Numbered from the stretch's first letter, positions 17,740 to 26,561 are shown. The stretch: DNA of 64,000 bases from JADFOI01 sp965218935 (GCA_965218935.1 CBDCMH010000001.1:124001-188000), one strand, 5' to 3'. Made by a program: numbers and translations. The notes: generated by a model from the letters alone, not told the origin.

Positions 17740-18201
17740 TCAACTGTCCAGCGAATATTTAATGGTGGGATCAATAAGAAAGTCACCCTCCAGAGCCCTC
17801 CGACCCAGCAGGGCTCGACACAACATGTTCTGTCTGGACACTAAACTGAATTCGACAGGTTTCACGATCGATCCAATTTTCACTTTGGCCAGAACCATCA
17901 ATCGATCCCGAGTTTCTCCCGTGCTGGAGCGGATCGACGTCCTTCTGCTAATCGATGCTTCAATGATCCGTTTGCGGTCCCTCTTCTTTCGGTCCAGAAC
18001 CACCTCAAAGCGGACCCGGCCTTCCGGTAGTATTTCGGAACTGGCAACATCAATGGCGCTGCTTCTGGCACCGGTGTCCATTTTAGCGCGAAGCTCGGGG
18101 ATGCCCCATTCGGGGATGGCAATCGTCTCCCGCCAGCCAATAATAAGCTTGCTTTCCCGTTGGGATGCAGTTTGATTCTCTCGACTCCGTTTACTGCTCA
18201 T
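17740..18201 (-). CDS. RimB-like retropepsin-type protease (ATP-dependent zinc protease family, PF05618 type)
   Basis: 153 residues. The fold is indicated by GWRETIAIPEWGIPELRAKM followed by the active-site-like DTGARSSAID, then VEFSLVSRQNMLCRALLGR near the end. This is the family formerly called DUF785, in which Pseudomonas RimB is a protease acting with RimK. The gene ends 18 bases before rimK on the same strand, so they likely form one operon for making and trimming poly-glutamate tails. An IS-B copy is inserted about 27 bases upstream of the start and may have separated the operon from its promoter. Confidence 0.8.
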   Translation of the reverse strand: MSSKRSRENQTASQRESKLIIGWRETIAIPEWGIPELRAKMDTGARSSAIDVASSEILPEGRVRFEVVLDRKKRDRKRIIEASISRRTSIRSSTGETRDRLMVLAKVKIGSIVKPVEFSLVSRQNMLCRALLGRRALEGDFLIDPTIKYSLDS

Positions 18202-18228
18202 ATCACCTAACCGTTGCTTTTCGTGCTA

Positions 18229-19728
18229 CCCGTTGCCTCACGTAAAAATCTATTCCAAAGGGTATTCGTTGCCTCACTAAGAATCTATCCGAAAGGGATT
18301 GCAAAAAGTGGTGGTAAAAAGCACCAACCAGAGGAGTGGCAACCCCTTGCCCAACACCCGCAGCCTGCAGCAAGAGAAAGATTTTCACATCCAGCCCGCT
18401 TCCCATCGTTTCTTCTGCTCAGGAGTCGGTTTGAGCAAAAGGCAATTCTGAAGCCAGCCGATCTGCCGTGCCAGCTGGGCCGGATTGAGCTTCTCATACT
18501 CTCGGGCCAGTTCCCGCTTGATCTTGTCCGCCACCTCAGGGGACTCGCAGATCCTCCGGTAGGGAGTTTTCGGCACATCATACTTTTTCCAGATCCGAGA
18601 CCCTCGACGTTGCTTGGCCACCATCTTCATGACCGGCTTGAAAAAGTTGATCTGCAGTCGCAGCCGATCGTACAACTCGTTCACCAGCTCCTGTTCTCGC
18701 TCTCCCTCGTAGCGAGCATAACCCACGGCCCGCCGAACCACCGAATAGTTTTTCTGCTCCACATAAGGGTTGTCATTCTTGCGCGAGGGGCGGGTTCGGC
18801 TGAAGCTGATCTTTTCCTGCTCACAAAAACGAATCAAGTGCTTGTTGATGAACTCGCTGCCGTTGTCCGAAGCCATCCCCAGCCAAGGGAAGGGCGAGCG
18901 CTTCTGAAGCAGCTTCATCGCTTCCAGGACCCACACCTGGGCCTTATTGCGCACCGCTCGGACCTCTGTCCAGCCCGTGTACACGTCCGTCACATCCAGG
19001 GTTTGAAGGTAGTCCCCCCGACCCTGGCCTCCCTCATGGCCCACCAGGTCCACTTCCACAAAACCGGGGCGATCCTCCTGCCAGTCGGCGAAACGCTTGA
19101 TCGGAATCTGGTGTTTGAGCAGCGTTCCCGGCTTGGTTCCGGATCGTCCTTTGAGACGGTGCTTGCACCTTTCGGGCTCCAGCAGCCGATCGATGGTGGC
19201 GGCGCTGATCTGCATCAACCGCTCATGGGTGCTGGCATCCACTTTCAGTTCCCCATGTCTTTGTAAAATGGGTACCACTTCCGGCAAAATCGCGACCAGA
19301 CGTTTGCCACACAAATAGTCCAGTATCTCCCAGATCATCGTCAGCGCCTTTAGAACTTTCTGGTCGTATTTGCGGGCCCGCTCTCGCCGTACTCTCTTGC
19401 CGATATCCCCTACCGCCACCAGCTTGGGGCTCAACCGGATCCGCTTGCCCTGGTGGCGAAGCAGATAGGCTCCATAGCAGCGGTTGTAGCCCGTCATTTG
19501 GGTAAACTCCGTCAACACTTCCCCCTTCACCTTCTTGCCCTTCTTCCGGTAGCGGGGGGCAAAACTTTTGATCAATACACGCTTTTCTGCCATCGTTAAC
19601 CTCATTGGTGCCCTCCATTCCTTCATGGAGGACACTTCTATTCCCCTGCTCAGGGCCAGGCAATTTCGAATAGATTTTTTAATGAGGCAACGTATCCATT
19701 TCGAATAGATTTTTGATGAGGCAATTCG
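18229..19728 (-). mobile_element. IS-B (1500-bp insertion sequence), copy 1
   Basis: Identical in length to the copy at 22641-24140 and inverted relative to it. Outer ends are CCCGTTGCCTCACG (18229) and, on the other strand, CGAATTGCCTCATC (to 19728). Each end carries two tandem copies of a motif TTGCCTCA-nn-AAAAATCTAT, spaced about 36 bases, probably transposase binding sites. One transposase gene. No clear target duplication. Confidence 0.9.
18385..19605 (-). CDS. IS-B transposase (DDE integrase core)
   Basis: About 406 residues from MRLTMAEKRVLIKSFAPRYR; the start at 19605 has GGAGGG seven bases upstream. In-frame starts at 19626 and 19635 would add up to ten residues. The N-terminal half is basic with an HTH-like part (LTEFTQMTGYNRCYGAYLL). 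The integrase core has VEVDLVGHEGG (first Asp), ASDNGSEFINK (second Asp) and PYVEQKNYSVVRRAV (Glu). It resembles rve-domain transposases, but I do not assign a named IS family. The same protein is encoded intact at 22764-23984. Confidence 0.9.
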   Translation of the reverse strand: MRLTMAEKRVLIKSFAPRYRKKGKKVKGEVLTEFTQMTGYNRCYGAYLLRHQGKRIRLSPKLVAVGDIGKRVRRERARKYDQKVLKALTMIWEILDYLCGKRLVAILPEVVPILQRHGELKVDASTHERLMQISAATIDRLLEPERCKHRLKGRSGTKPGTLLKHQIPIKRFADWQEDRPGFVEVDLVGHEGGQGRGDYLQTLDVTDVYTGWTEVRAVRNKAQVWVLEAMKLLQKRSPFPWLGMASDNGSEFINKHLIRFCEQEKISFSRTRPSRKNDNPYVEQKNYSVVRRAVGYARYEGEREQELVNELYDRLRLQINFFKPVMKMVAKQRRGSRIWKKYDVPKTPYRRICESPEVADKIKRELAREYEKLNPAQLARQIGWLQNCLLLKPTPEQKKRWEAGWM

Positions 19729-19772
19729 CAGACTGGAAAAGACAGTCCGCCGGGATTATCATTGGAAAATTA

Positions 19773-20141
19773 ATGAAAACAAACGATCGAAGGGCAATCG
19801 AGTGGGGGAAGAGTGATCGAAGGGAAATCAAGCGACGAATCGCAGAACGCTTTACCATACCACTAAAAGGAAAAGCTACTTTCACTGTTGCGGGCGCACA
19901 AGACCAAAGAGAAATCAGGGTTAAGAATATCAGTGCTTTTGGCATTTATTTTTTTGTGGATCTTCGCCCCGATGTTTCTGACAAGGTGACCCTCCACTTG
20001 CCGGTTGAGACGTCTGATGGTCCGGTTGAAGTCACTGCGGCTGTCGTCCGTGTCGAGGAGGTCTCAGACAAAATTTTTGGCGTTGCCGGGAAATTTGAAG
20101 GAATCCCGGACTTCGGCTGCGACAGGAGTAGCCCTTGTTAA
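19773..20141 (+). CDS. PilZ-domain protein (c-di-GMP binding)
   Basis: About 122 residues from the ATG at 19773; upstream in-frame codons lie inside or next to the IS end and are not preferred. The PilZ signature is present: an arginine-rich segment RREIKRRIAERF and, about 35 residues later, VKNISAFGIYFFVD, fitting the (D/N)-x-S-x-x-G motif. PilZ domains bind cyclic di-GMP and relay it to motility, polysaccharide or transcription systems. It stands alone here, with the IS-B end 44 bases upstream, so its original promoter or first codons may be lost. Confidence 0.78.
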   Translation: MKTNDRRAIEWGKSDRREIKRRIAERFTIPLKGKATFTVAGAQDQREIRVKNISAFGIYFFVDLRPDVSDKVTLHLPVETSDGPVEVTAAVVRVEEVSDKIFGVAGKFEGIPDFGCDRSSPC

Positions 20142-20148
20142 CTCTGCG

Positions 20149-20242
20149 CAATATATCTGGCTACCGACTTTTGAAATGCTTAGCTGAGTAGCAATCTGCC
20201 GCACACTCAGGCCGTGACCCTTACTGCTCGCTTCATGTCCTG
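20149..20242 (-). pseudogene. Helix-turn-helix remnant
   Basis: On the minus strand the segment KGHGLSVRQIATQLSISKVG looks like the HTH of a resolvase or transposase, but the flanking codons do not extend a recognisable domain. It is probably a scrap of a mobile-element gene in this IS-rich gap. Confidence 0.25.
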
Positions 20243-20352
20243 TTGACCAACCTCTGATTTTTCCTCCTGAGCGACGGGCTTGGACTTCTCGCTGCAGCAA
20301 TGCCGATTGGCCAAATGAGCCATTTTTCGGCTGGTTTTCACATATGATAAGT

Positions 20353-20595
20353 ATGAGAGAGGAAACACTCAGTAAGCAGCTACTCCGCCTCAGGAAGAAG
20401 ACGTCTTGGACCTGGACAAGGATGAACCGCGAGTTTCATCGCGTGATGGGTCACGAGGGGCCGTCGCACAGCACTCTCTTCAGGTATGCCAGCGGAAAAG
20501 TCCGGCGGCCAAATGTCCTAACAGAGCGATACGTACAGCAGGCGATTCACAAGCTAACCGTCGAGTTACGCCAGAAGCAAAACCGCAAAGCCTAG
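20353..20595 (+). CDS. Small basic protein, possibly DNA-binding
   Basis: About 80 residues: MREETLSKQLLRLRKKTSWT, then a likely helical pair with HRVMGHEGPSHSTLFRYASG and RYVQQAIHKLTVELRQK. The pattern, a short basic protein with S-T-L-F-R-Y-A near a turn, recalls phage or plasmid repressor-like HTHs, but I do not recognise a family. Its TAG stop is inside the CTAG that flanks the IS1182/IS5-like element, so the IS landed exactly on its end. Confidence 0.45.
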   Translation: MREETLSKQLLRLRKKTSWTWTRMNREFHRVMGHEGPSHSTLFRYASGKVRRPNVLTERYVQQAIHKLTVELRQKQNRKA

Positions 20596-22044
20596 CAGTC
20601 CGTGGTGAAAGTCGAGGATAAGGGGTCACACAGCGACACTAGAGTGACCCCATGGCAATGGGGAAAAAGAAACGTCGACAGCAAGAAGACCTGTGGGTCG
20701 CCACCAGTGAGCTGCCCCGCACCGCCGGCCATCCCTTCTACGAAAGACTGAATGGCCTTTTCAACGAACACGGCTTTGACGACTTCGTGGAGGGACTGTG
20801 TGCGAAGTTCTATGCAGACAAGATGGGGCGACCGAGCCTGGCTCCGGGAGTGTACTTTCGGCTGCTGCTGGTGGGGTATTTCGAAGGGATCGGATCGGAA
20901 CGAGGAATAGCCTGGAGAGCAGCTGATTCTCTGGCACTGCGAGAGTTTCTGGGATTGAAACTGAGCGAGTCGCCGTCTGATCACTCCACGATCTCCCGAA
21001 CCCGACGACTGATCGATGTGGCTACCCACGAAGCAGTCTTTGACTGGGTACTGAAGCGGATCGGGGCGAGCGGCCTGCTGCGGGGCAAGACGATCGGCAT
21101 CGATGCCACTACGCTGGAAGCGAATGCAGCGCTGCGCAGCATCGTGCGCCGGGACAGCGAGCAGGGGTATGAAGAGTTTTTGATGGAGCTGGCGAAAGCC
21201 TCCGGGATTGAGACGCCGCGACGGGAAGATCTGGCCAAACTGGACCGCAAGCGCACGGGCAAAGGATCGAACCGGGTTTGGAAGCACCCGCATGATGCGG
21301 ATGCGCGGATTACCAGAATGAAGGACGGGCGGACGCACCTGGCGCACAAGGCGGAGCATGCAGTGGATCTGGAGACCGGAGCGATTGTCTCGGTGACGGT
21401 ACAGGGAGCCGATCGAGGGGACACGCAGACCATGGTGAAGACCCTGACGGAAGCGGCCGAGAAGGTGGAACAAGCGCTGCCGGAGGGACGAGGCATCGAA
21501 GAGGTGGTGGCCGACAAGGGGTATCACAGCACGCAGCGGATGGTGGACCTGGATGCGGTGGGACTGCGCAGCTATGTGAGCGAACCGAGGCGAGGGAAGC
21601 GACGCTGGCGAGGAGACCGGCAGGGGCAGGAAGCGGTGTATGCGAATCGGCGGCGCATCCGGGGAGAGCGAGGGCAGCGGCTGCTGCGGCAACGAGGAGA
21701 GCAGCTGGAGCGACCCTGTGCGCATCTGTACGGGAGCGGAGGGATGAGACGGCTGCATGTACGGGGACATGAGAATGTGTTGAAGCGACTGCTGATCCAG
21801 GTGAGCGCCTTCAATCTGGGGATGCTGATGCGTCAGAGCCTGGGTGTGGGAACGCCGCGGGGTCTGCAGGGGCGGATTTGCGCCCTGATGCTACTGATTT
21901 TGTCGCTGTTCAAGCGTCTTAAGGGCCTGTTCGGACTGATTCCGGCTGCTTGGCCCGAAAAACCCAACTCAGCGATCCCTTCGCTGCTTCCACCGGTGGG
22001 TACCACCTGAGCTCAGAAAATGTACTTCCACCACGGGCTGCTAG
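20592..22044 (+). mobile_element. IS1182/IS5-like insertion sequence with CTAG flanks
   Basis: Inverted ends are CTAGCAGTCCGTGGTGAAAG at 20592 and, on the other strand, CTAGCAGCCCGTGGTGGAAG ending at 22044. The outermost CTAG is palindromic and present on both sides, so it may be a 4-bp target duplication rather than IS sequence. One transposase gene is carried. Single copy in this window. Confidence 0.85.
20652..22010 (+). CDS. IS1182/IS5-like transposase
   Basis: 452 residues. The N-terminal DUF772-type region (MGRPSLAPGVYFRLLLVGYF) precedes a DDE_Tnp_1 core: IGIDATTLEANAAL (first Asp), VVADKGYHST (second Asp) and a late segment with YANRRRIRGERGQRLLRQR in place of the usual Y-(x)n-R-x-x-x-E-x-x-F-x-x-K region. 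The final 100 residues (FNLGMLMRQSLGVGTPRGLQ) are typical. It appears intact. Confidence 0.9.
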   Translation: MAMGKKKRRQQEDLWVATSELPRTAGHPFYERLNGLFNEHGFDDFVEGLCAKFYADKMGRPSLAPGVYFRLLLVGYFEGIGSERGIAWRAADSLALREFLGLKLSESPSDHSTISRTRRLIDVATHEAVFDWVLKRIGASGLLRGKTIGIDATTLEANAALRSIVRRDSEQGYEEFLMELAKASGIETPRREDLAKLDRKRTGKGSNRVWKHPHDADARITRMKDGRTHLAHKAEHAVDLETGAIVSVTVQGADRGDTQTMVKTLTEAAEKVEQALPEGRGIEEVVADKGYHSTQRMVDLDAVGLRSYVSEPRRGKRRWRGDRQGQEAVYANRRRIRGERGQRLLRQRGEQLERPCAHLYGSGGMRRLHVRGHENVLKRLLIQVSAFNLGMLMRQSLGVGTPRGLQGRICALMLLILSLFKRLKGLFGLIPAAWPEKPNSAIPSLLPPVGTT

Positions 22045-22151
22045 GAATCCCACCTTCTCTTGCTACGACAGTGGGGAGGCTCGCACAGGCACGTCCTCGA
22101 AAGGCGGCTAGGGACTTCTGGCAGGCACAAAATAATTAGAAAATTTCCAGG

Positions 22152-22586
22152 CTACTGGGGCTGCTCTATCCGGGTAAAGTCCGTGAACTGCCCATTTTCA
22201 AACCTGACACGATACTCGGATGGTTCGGGCTGTTCCTCCGGGTGAGGCTCCAAGCTAAGCGAGATTTTCACTATTCGTTCTTGCTGCTCAGGAGTAAACA
22301 AGCCACGCAGTTCCTCTGTAATGTCGAGCATCATTGTTTCCGCAGGAACTAGTTCCTTCTGCTCCTTCAATAAGGAATCGCCCTCTCCGACAGATACGCC
22401 TTTAACCATTACAGGCTTGTAGAAGTCGTTTCGTAGCTCCAGAACTAATTTGCCTGCCTTAAGGGCTGGAAAGGTTTGAATGAATGGTGCGAATGGATTG
22501 TTCACATGGGTCGGACGGTCAAACCAAGAAGGAGGCTCTTGCACTCCCGCCAAAGCAAAAAAAACAATGCAAACAAGTGCCGACAT
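22152..22586 (-). CDS. Exported hypothetical protein
   Basis: 144 residues with a short signal sequence (MSALVCIVFFALAGVQ) and a strong ribosome binding site (GAGGAGGA). The mature part reads KLVLELRNDFYKPVMVKGVS and LFTPEQQERIVKISLSLEPH, suggesting a small beta-sandwich, but I recognise no family. It lies between two insertion sequences, transcribed against both. No operon partners. Confidence 0.6.
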   Translation of the reverse strand: MSALVCIVFFALAGVQEPPSWFDRPTHVNNPFAPFIQTFPALKAGKLVLELRNDFYKPVMVKGVSVGEGDSLLKEQKELVPAETMMLDITEELRGLFTPEQQERIVKISLSLEPHPEEQPEPSEYRVRFENGQFTDFTRIEQPQ

Positions 22587-22640
22587 CGCTTCCTCCTCGA
22601 TAGCAATGGTAATACAAACCTTGGCAAGACTGCAATTCTC

Positions 22641-24140
22641 CGAATTGCCTCATCAAAAATCTATTCGAAATGGATACGTTGCCTCATTAAAAAATCTATT
22701 CGAAATTGCCTGGCCCTGAGCAGGGGAATAGAAGTGTCCTCCATGAAGGAATGGAGGGCACCAATGAGGTTAACGATGGCAGAAAAGCGTGTATTGATCA
22801 AAAGTTTTGCCCCCCGCTACCGGAAGAAGGGCAAGAAGGTGAAGGGGGAAGTGTTGACGGAGTTTACCCAAATGACGGGCTACAACCGCTGCTATGGAGC
22901 CTATCTGCTTCGCCACCAGGGCAAGCGGATCCGGTTGAGCCCCAAGCTGGTGGCGGTAGGGGATATCGGCAAGAGAGTACGGCGAGAGCGGGCCCGCAAA
23001 TACGACCAGAAAGTTCTAAAGGCGCTGACGATGATCTGGGAGATACTGGACTATTTGTGTGGCAAACGTCTGGTCGCGATTTTGCCGGAAGTGGTACCCA
23101 TTTTACAAAGACATGGGGAACTGAAAGTGGATGCCAGCACCCATGAGCGGTTGATGCAGATCAGCGCCGCCACCATCGATCGGCTGCTGGAGCCCGAAAG
23201 GTGCAAGCACCGTCTCAAAGGACGATCCGGAACCAAGCCGGGAACGCTGCTCAAACACCAGATTCCGATCAAGCGTTTCGCCGACTGGCAGGAGGATCGC
23301 CCCGGTTTTGTGGAAGTGGACCTGGTGGGCCATGAGGGAGGCCAGGGTCGGGGGGACTACCTTCAAACCCTGGATGTGACGGACGTGTACACGGGCTGGA
23401 CAGAGGTCCGAGCGGTGCGCAATAAGGCCCAGGTGTGGGTCCTGGAAGCGATGAAGCTGCTTCAGAAGCGCTCGCCCTTCCCTTGGCTGGGGATGGCTTC
23501 GGACAACGGCAGCGAGTTCATCAACAAGCACTTGATTCGTTTTTGTGAGCAGGAAAAGATCAGCTTCAGCCGAACCCGCCCCTCGCGCAAGAATGACAAC
23601 CCTTATGTGGAGCAGAAAAACTATTCGGTGGTTCGGCGGGCCGTGGGTTATGCTCGCTACGAGGGAGAGCGAGAACAGGAGCTGGTGAACGAGTTGTACG
23701 ATCGGCTGCGACTGCAGATCAACTTTTTCAAGCCGGTCATGAAGATGGTGGCCAAGCAACGTCGAGGGTCTCGGATCTGGAAAAAGTATGATGTGCCGAA
23801 AACTCCCTACCGGAGGATCTGCGAGTCCCCTGAGGTGGCGGACAAGATCAAGCGGGAACTGGCCCGAGAGTATGAGAAGCTCAATCCGGCCCAGCTGGCA
23901 CGGCAGATCGGCTGGCTTCAGAATTGCCTTTTGCTCAAACCGACTCCTGAGCAGAAGAAACGATGGGAAGCGGGCTGGATGTGAAAATCTTTCTCTTGCT
24001 GCAGGCTGCGGGTGTTGGGCAAGGGGTTGCCACTCCTCTGGTTGGTGCTTTTTACCACCACTTTTTGCAATCCCTTTCGGATAGATTCTTAGTGAGGCAA
24101 CGAATACCCTTTGGAATAGATTTTTACGTGAGGCAACGGG
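22641..24140 (+). mobile_element. IS-B, copy 2 (1500 bp)
   Basis: Starts CGAATTGCCTCATCAAAAAT and ends ...GTGAGGCAACGGG. Same length as copy 1 and opposite in direction. Both ends have the doubled TTGCCTCA motif. It is inserted into a TPR-protein gene whose remainder begins just downstream. Confidence 0.9.
22764..23984 (+). CDS. IS-B transposase (DDE integrase core), copy 2
   Basis: Predicted product is the same as that of copy 1 (start MRLTMAEKRV at 22764 behind GGAGGG; first Asp in VEVDLVGH, second in ASDNGSEF, Glu in VEQKNYSVV). The frame is uninterrupted. A longer frame running in from 22476 is only chance openness through the IS end. Confidence 0.9.
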   Translation: MRLTMAEKRVLIKSFAPRYRKKGKKVKGEVLTEFTQMTGYNRCYGAYLLRHQGKRIRLSPKLVAVGDIGKRVRRERARKYDQKVLKALTMIWEILDYLCGKRLVAILPEVVPILQRHGELKVDASTHERLMQISAATIDRLLEPERCKHRLKGRSGTKPGTLLKHQIPIKRFADWQEDRPGFVEVDLVGHEGGQGRGDYLQTLDVTDVYTGWTEVRAVRNKAQVWVLEAMKLLQKRSPFPWLGMASDNGSEFINKHLIRFCEQEKISFSRTRPSRKNDNPYVEQKNYSVVRRAVGYARYEGEREQELVNELYDRLRLQINFFKPVMKMVAKQRRGSRIWKKYDVPKTPYRRICESPEVADKIKRELAREYEKLNPAQLARQIGWLQNCLLLKPTPEQKKRWEAGWM

Positions 24141-24183
24141 TACCCCCGTAGGACGTGGGGAGAGAACTTTCGTTCGGGGGTGA

Positions 24184-24540
24184 CAGATTTACCGAGAGAA
24201 CTGCACCGGGGCTTTCGAACAGGCTAAAGCCTCGGATCCACATTACGTCAATCCCCATTTGTCTCTGGCGCTGATGGCTTTAGAGGAGAAACGGTGGGAA
24301 CAAGCTGCTCAGTTGTCTGATGAGGCTCTTAAAGTTAGTCCTCAAAAAATAACAGCCCACTATCTCAATGCTGTGGCCAATAGCTCTTTGGGAAGAATTG
24401 ATGTAGCAGAAGAGTCGGCCTTACAGGTCCAAGAAAGCAGTCAAGCTCAGAACTATCCTTTGATACATTACGTACTCGGATGGATTATGTCGCAAAGAGG
24501 GAACTTTCTCCGATCGCATCGTCAAGGCCCTGTTGAGTAG
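24184..24540 (+). pseudogene. TPR protein fragment, 5' part lost at IS-B
   Basis: Residues read YRENCTGAFEQAKASDPHYV, NPHLSLALMALEEKRWEQAA and LIHYVLGWIMSQRGNF. The spacing of A, Y, L and P fits two to three tetratricopeptide repeats. The frame has no proper start, and upstream it meets a stop near 24181, shortly after the IS end. After RGNF it runs out of register with the following HD-GYP piece. It appears to be the middle of a longer TPR protein broken by the IS and a deletion. Confidence 0.6.
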
Positions 24541-24760
24541 TTTCTCACTCTATCCCTATAACGAGTACGTCCTTCTGAATACGAAGGAACTGGCGCGGGT
24601 GGTGGAAGTCAATCCGGCAAACTCATTCCGTCCCCTGGTCCAGATTCTTTACGACCGCAAGGGAATACCCTATGAGGAACCCAGGGAAACGGACCTGTCC
24701 CTGTCCTCGTTGCTCTTTATTACCGAGGCAATCAGCTACCACGAATTGCCGAAAGGCTAA
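24503..24760 (+). pseudogene. C-terminal remnant of an HD-GYP-domain protein
   Basis: The frame reads FSDRIVKALLSSFSLYPYNE, YVLLNTKELARVVEVNPANS and FRPLVQILYDRKGIPYEEPR. HD-GYP phosphodiesterases end with just this pattern: F...V...L..(F/L)YP.G..V.L..(G/E)...VV..NP..P.RP.V..L.D..G. The catalytic HD and GYP residues are upstream and absent here. It overlaps the TPR fragment in another frame, so a deletion has fused two unrelated gene pieces. Confidence 0.6.
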
Positions 24761-25033
24761 GACGCAGATTACACGGATCTAAACGGATCTTCGCGGATAC
24801 ACTCTTCACTTCTTCTTCCCTTTAACCGGTCGGTTGGGTCTGTTGTCTGTGTCTGCTCATCTCCGGCCACTGGAAAGCAGATTCTCCAGGTGCCCGGTGA
24901 TCATGAAGGTTGGGAATGGTACAATACGGGCGCTGAAGTTCCCTTGGGTCGAGTCCCTGCGGTAACGGACCGCCCGTTGGCAGGGACAGGTCATACACGC
25001 CAGTCATGAAAATACTACCGAAGAGGTGAGTTT

Positions 25034-26380
25034 ATGCCTGAATGTTTTCGCTCCGTACTGGAGCGACTGGATAAAGAAAATGGGTTGTTGCACATCCGCA
25101 AGCCCGTAGATGTGCGCTATATGTCCCCGCTCATCGTACAGGCCGACAAGCCGGTCTGGTTTCACGACCCCATTAGTTTCGACATTCCGGTGGTGAGCGG
25201 ACTGTATTGGAAACGCGATCGACTGGCCCGTTCTTTGAACTGGCCGGAGAGTGAACTGGGCGTTCGGTTTCCCCGAGGGGTTCAGAAGATGATGGACCCG
25301 GTGACGGTTGAGGAAGCACCCTGCCAGGAAGCCGTCAAGCTGGACGATGAAGTGGATCTGACGGAATTGCCGATACCTTTTCTGGGAGAGCGCGATGGTG
25401 GGGCCTTTATCTCGGCGGGGGTCCTGCTTGCCCGCGATGATGAGGGTGTTGTCAATGCCGGAGTCTATCGGCTGATGTACCGCAGCCGCAATGAGACATC
25501 GGTGGACCTGGTCACCAACTCCGATCTGAGAAGATGCTACGAGGCAGCCTTCAAACGTCAGGAACCGCTGCCCATTGCCGTTTGTATTGGCGTTCATCCC
25601 TTTGAAATGCTCTGTGCTGCCTTCAAGGCACCGCCCGGAGTGAGCGAGATGAATATCGCCGGAGGACTTCATGGCGAACCGGTCCGGACGGTCCCGGCCA
25701 AAACCAACGACCTGCCTGTGCTGGCCGACTGCGAAATCGTTCTGGAAGGCGAGATCGCGCCGGTGGGATGGACGGTCGATGAAGGTCCTTTCGGAGATTT
25801 TGCCGGAATGTATACGGAGGTGAGGTGGAATCCCACCTTCAGTGTCAAGGCCATGACTCACCGCAAGAACCCCCTCTTTCAGGTCATTCAGATGCCTTGG
25901 GAGAACGCCTGGCTGGGGGCGGTGGCCATGGAGGCTCAGGTTCTGGAGGTACTGTCAGCGGCCGGTGTCAGCACGGTGGCGGTGCGGGTCACCGAGGGCA
26001 GCGCTTGCCGGTGGTCTGTGATCGTTTCCATTCGAAAGAGAGCGGGAGGAGGGAAGAACGCCCTGATGGCCATTCTCGCCCTTCCGGACACCAAGCACGC
26101 CGTGGTGGTGGATGAGGACGTGGACATCTTCGACCCGGAGCAGCTGGAATGGGCCAAGACTTTTCGGGTGCAGGCTGATCAGGATGTCATGATTATCAGC
26201 GGTGCCCAGGGCAAGCACATCGATCCCAGCGTGCGAGCCTGGGAACTGCCCAAGGGACAGCTTCCCACTACTTCCAAGATGGGCATCGACGCGACCACTC
26301 CCGAAGGCATCCCACCCGATCACTACGAGATCATTACCCATCCTTTTCGCGACGAGGTGAAACTTGAGTCATTCCTCTGA
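25034..26380 (+). CDS. UbiD-family prenylated-FMN-dependent decarboxylase
   Basis: 448 residues, a normal UbiD length. Landmarks are PVVSGLYWKRDRLARSL in the N-terminal part, the central IAPVGWTVDEGPFGDFAGMY (the E-G-P-F-G-(D/E)-x-x-G motif), PFQVIQMP-like substrate-cleft strand LFQVIQMPWENAWLG, and a C-terminal helical part ending DEVKLESFL. Members decarboxylate (or carboxylate) aromatic or alpha,beta-unsaturated acids with prenylated FMN made by UbiX; no ubiX is in the window, so the cofactor must come from elsewhere. GAGGTGAG precedes the start. A small gene overlaps its end and is probably co-translated. Confidence 0.88.
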   Translation: MPECFRSVLERLDKENGLLHIRKPVDVRYMSPLIVQADKPVWFHDPISFDIPVVSGLYWKRDRLARSLNWPESELGVRFPRGVQKMMDPVTVEEAPCQEAVKLDDEVDLTELPIPFLGERDGGAFISAGVLLARDDEGVVNAGVYRLMYRSRNETSVDLVTNSDLRRCYEAAFKRQEPLPIAVCIGVHPFEMLCAAFKAPPGVSEMNIAGGLHGEPVRTVPAKTNDLPVLADCEIVLEGEIAPVGWTVDEGPFGDFAGMYTEVRWNPTFSVKAMTHRKNPLFQVIQMPWENAWLGAVAMEAQVLEVLSAAGVSTVAVRVTEGSACRWSVIVSIRKRAGGGKNALMAILALPDTKHAVVVDEDVDIFDPEQLEWAKTFRVQADQDVMIISGAQGKHIDPSVRAWELPKGQLPTTSKMGIDATTPEGIPPDHYEIITHPFRDEVKLESFL

Positions 26381-26549
26381 AATCGCCGAGAGGATTCTCA
26401 CTCTCTTGAAGGGCGAGCAGCTGTCTTTTTACGCTATCCTCCGGTCCCTGGACGACGTGGACTATAGGGTCATTCTGCAAGCGTGGGGAATTTTGAGGGA
26501 AAAGGACCTGCTGGCCCGGGACAAAGAGGGGAGATACTTGCTCCGGTAG
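26364..26549 (+). CDS. Small winged-helix-like protein overlapping the UbiD gene
   Basis: 61 residues, TTG start inside the last codons of the UbiD gene (17-base overlap). Sequence parts: EIAERILTLLKGEQLSFYAI, LDDVDYRVILQAWGILREK, DKEGRYLLR. The helix-helix-helix plus short terminal strand pair looks like a minimal winged helix. I do not recognise a named family. The overlap suggests translational coupling and a role with the decarboxylase, either regulatory or as a partner. Confidence 0.6.
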   Translation: MSHSSEIAERILTLLKGEQLSFYAILRSLDDVDYRVILQAWGILREKDLLARDKEGRYLLR

Positions 26550-26561
26550 CCTCTTCCTGAT

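Noticed and set aside
20592..21770. 392-codon minus-strand frame
   Set aside because: Antisense of the IS1182/IS5-like transposase; composition of R, S, P and H only reflects the opposite strand.
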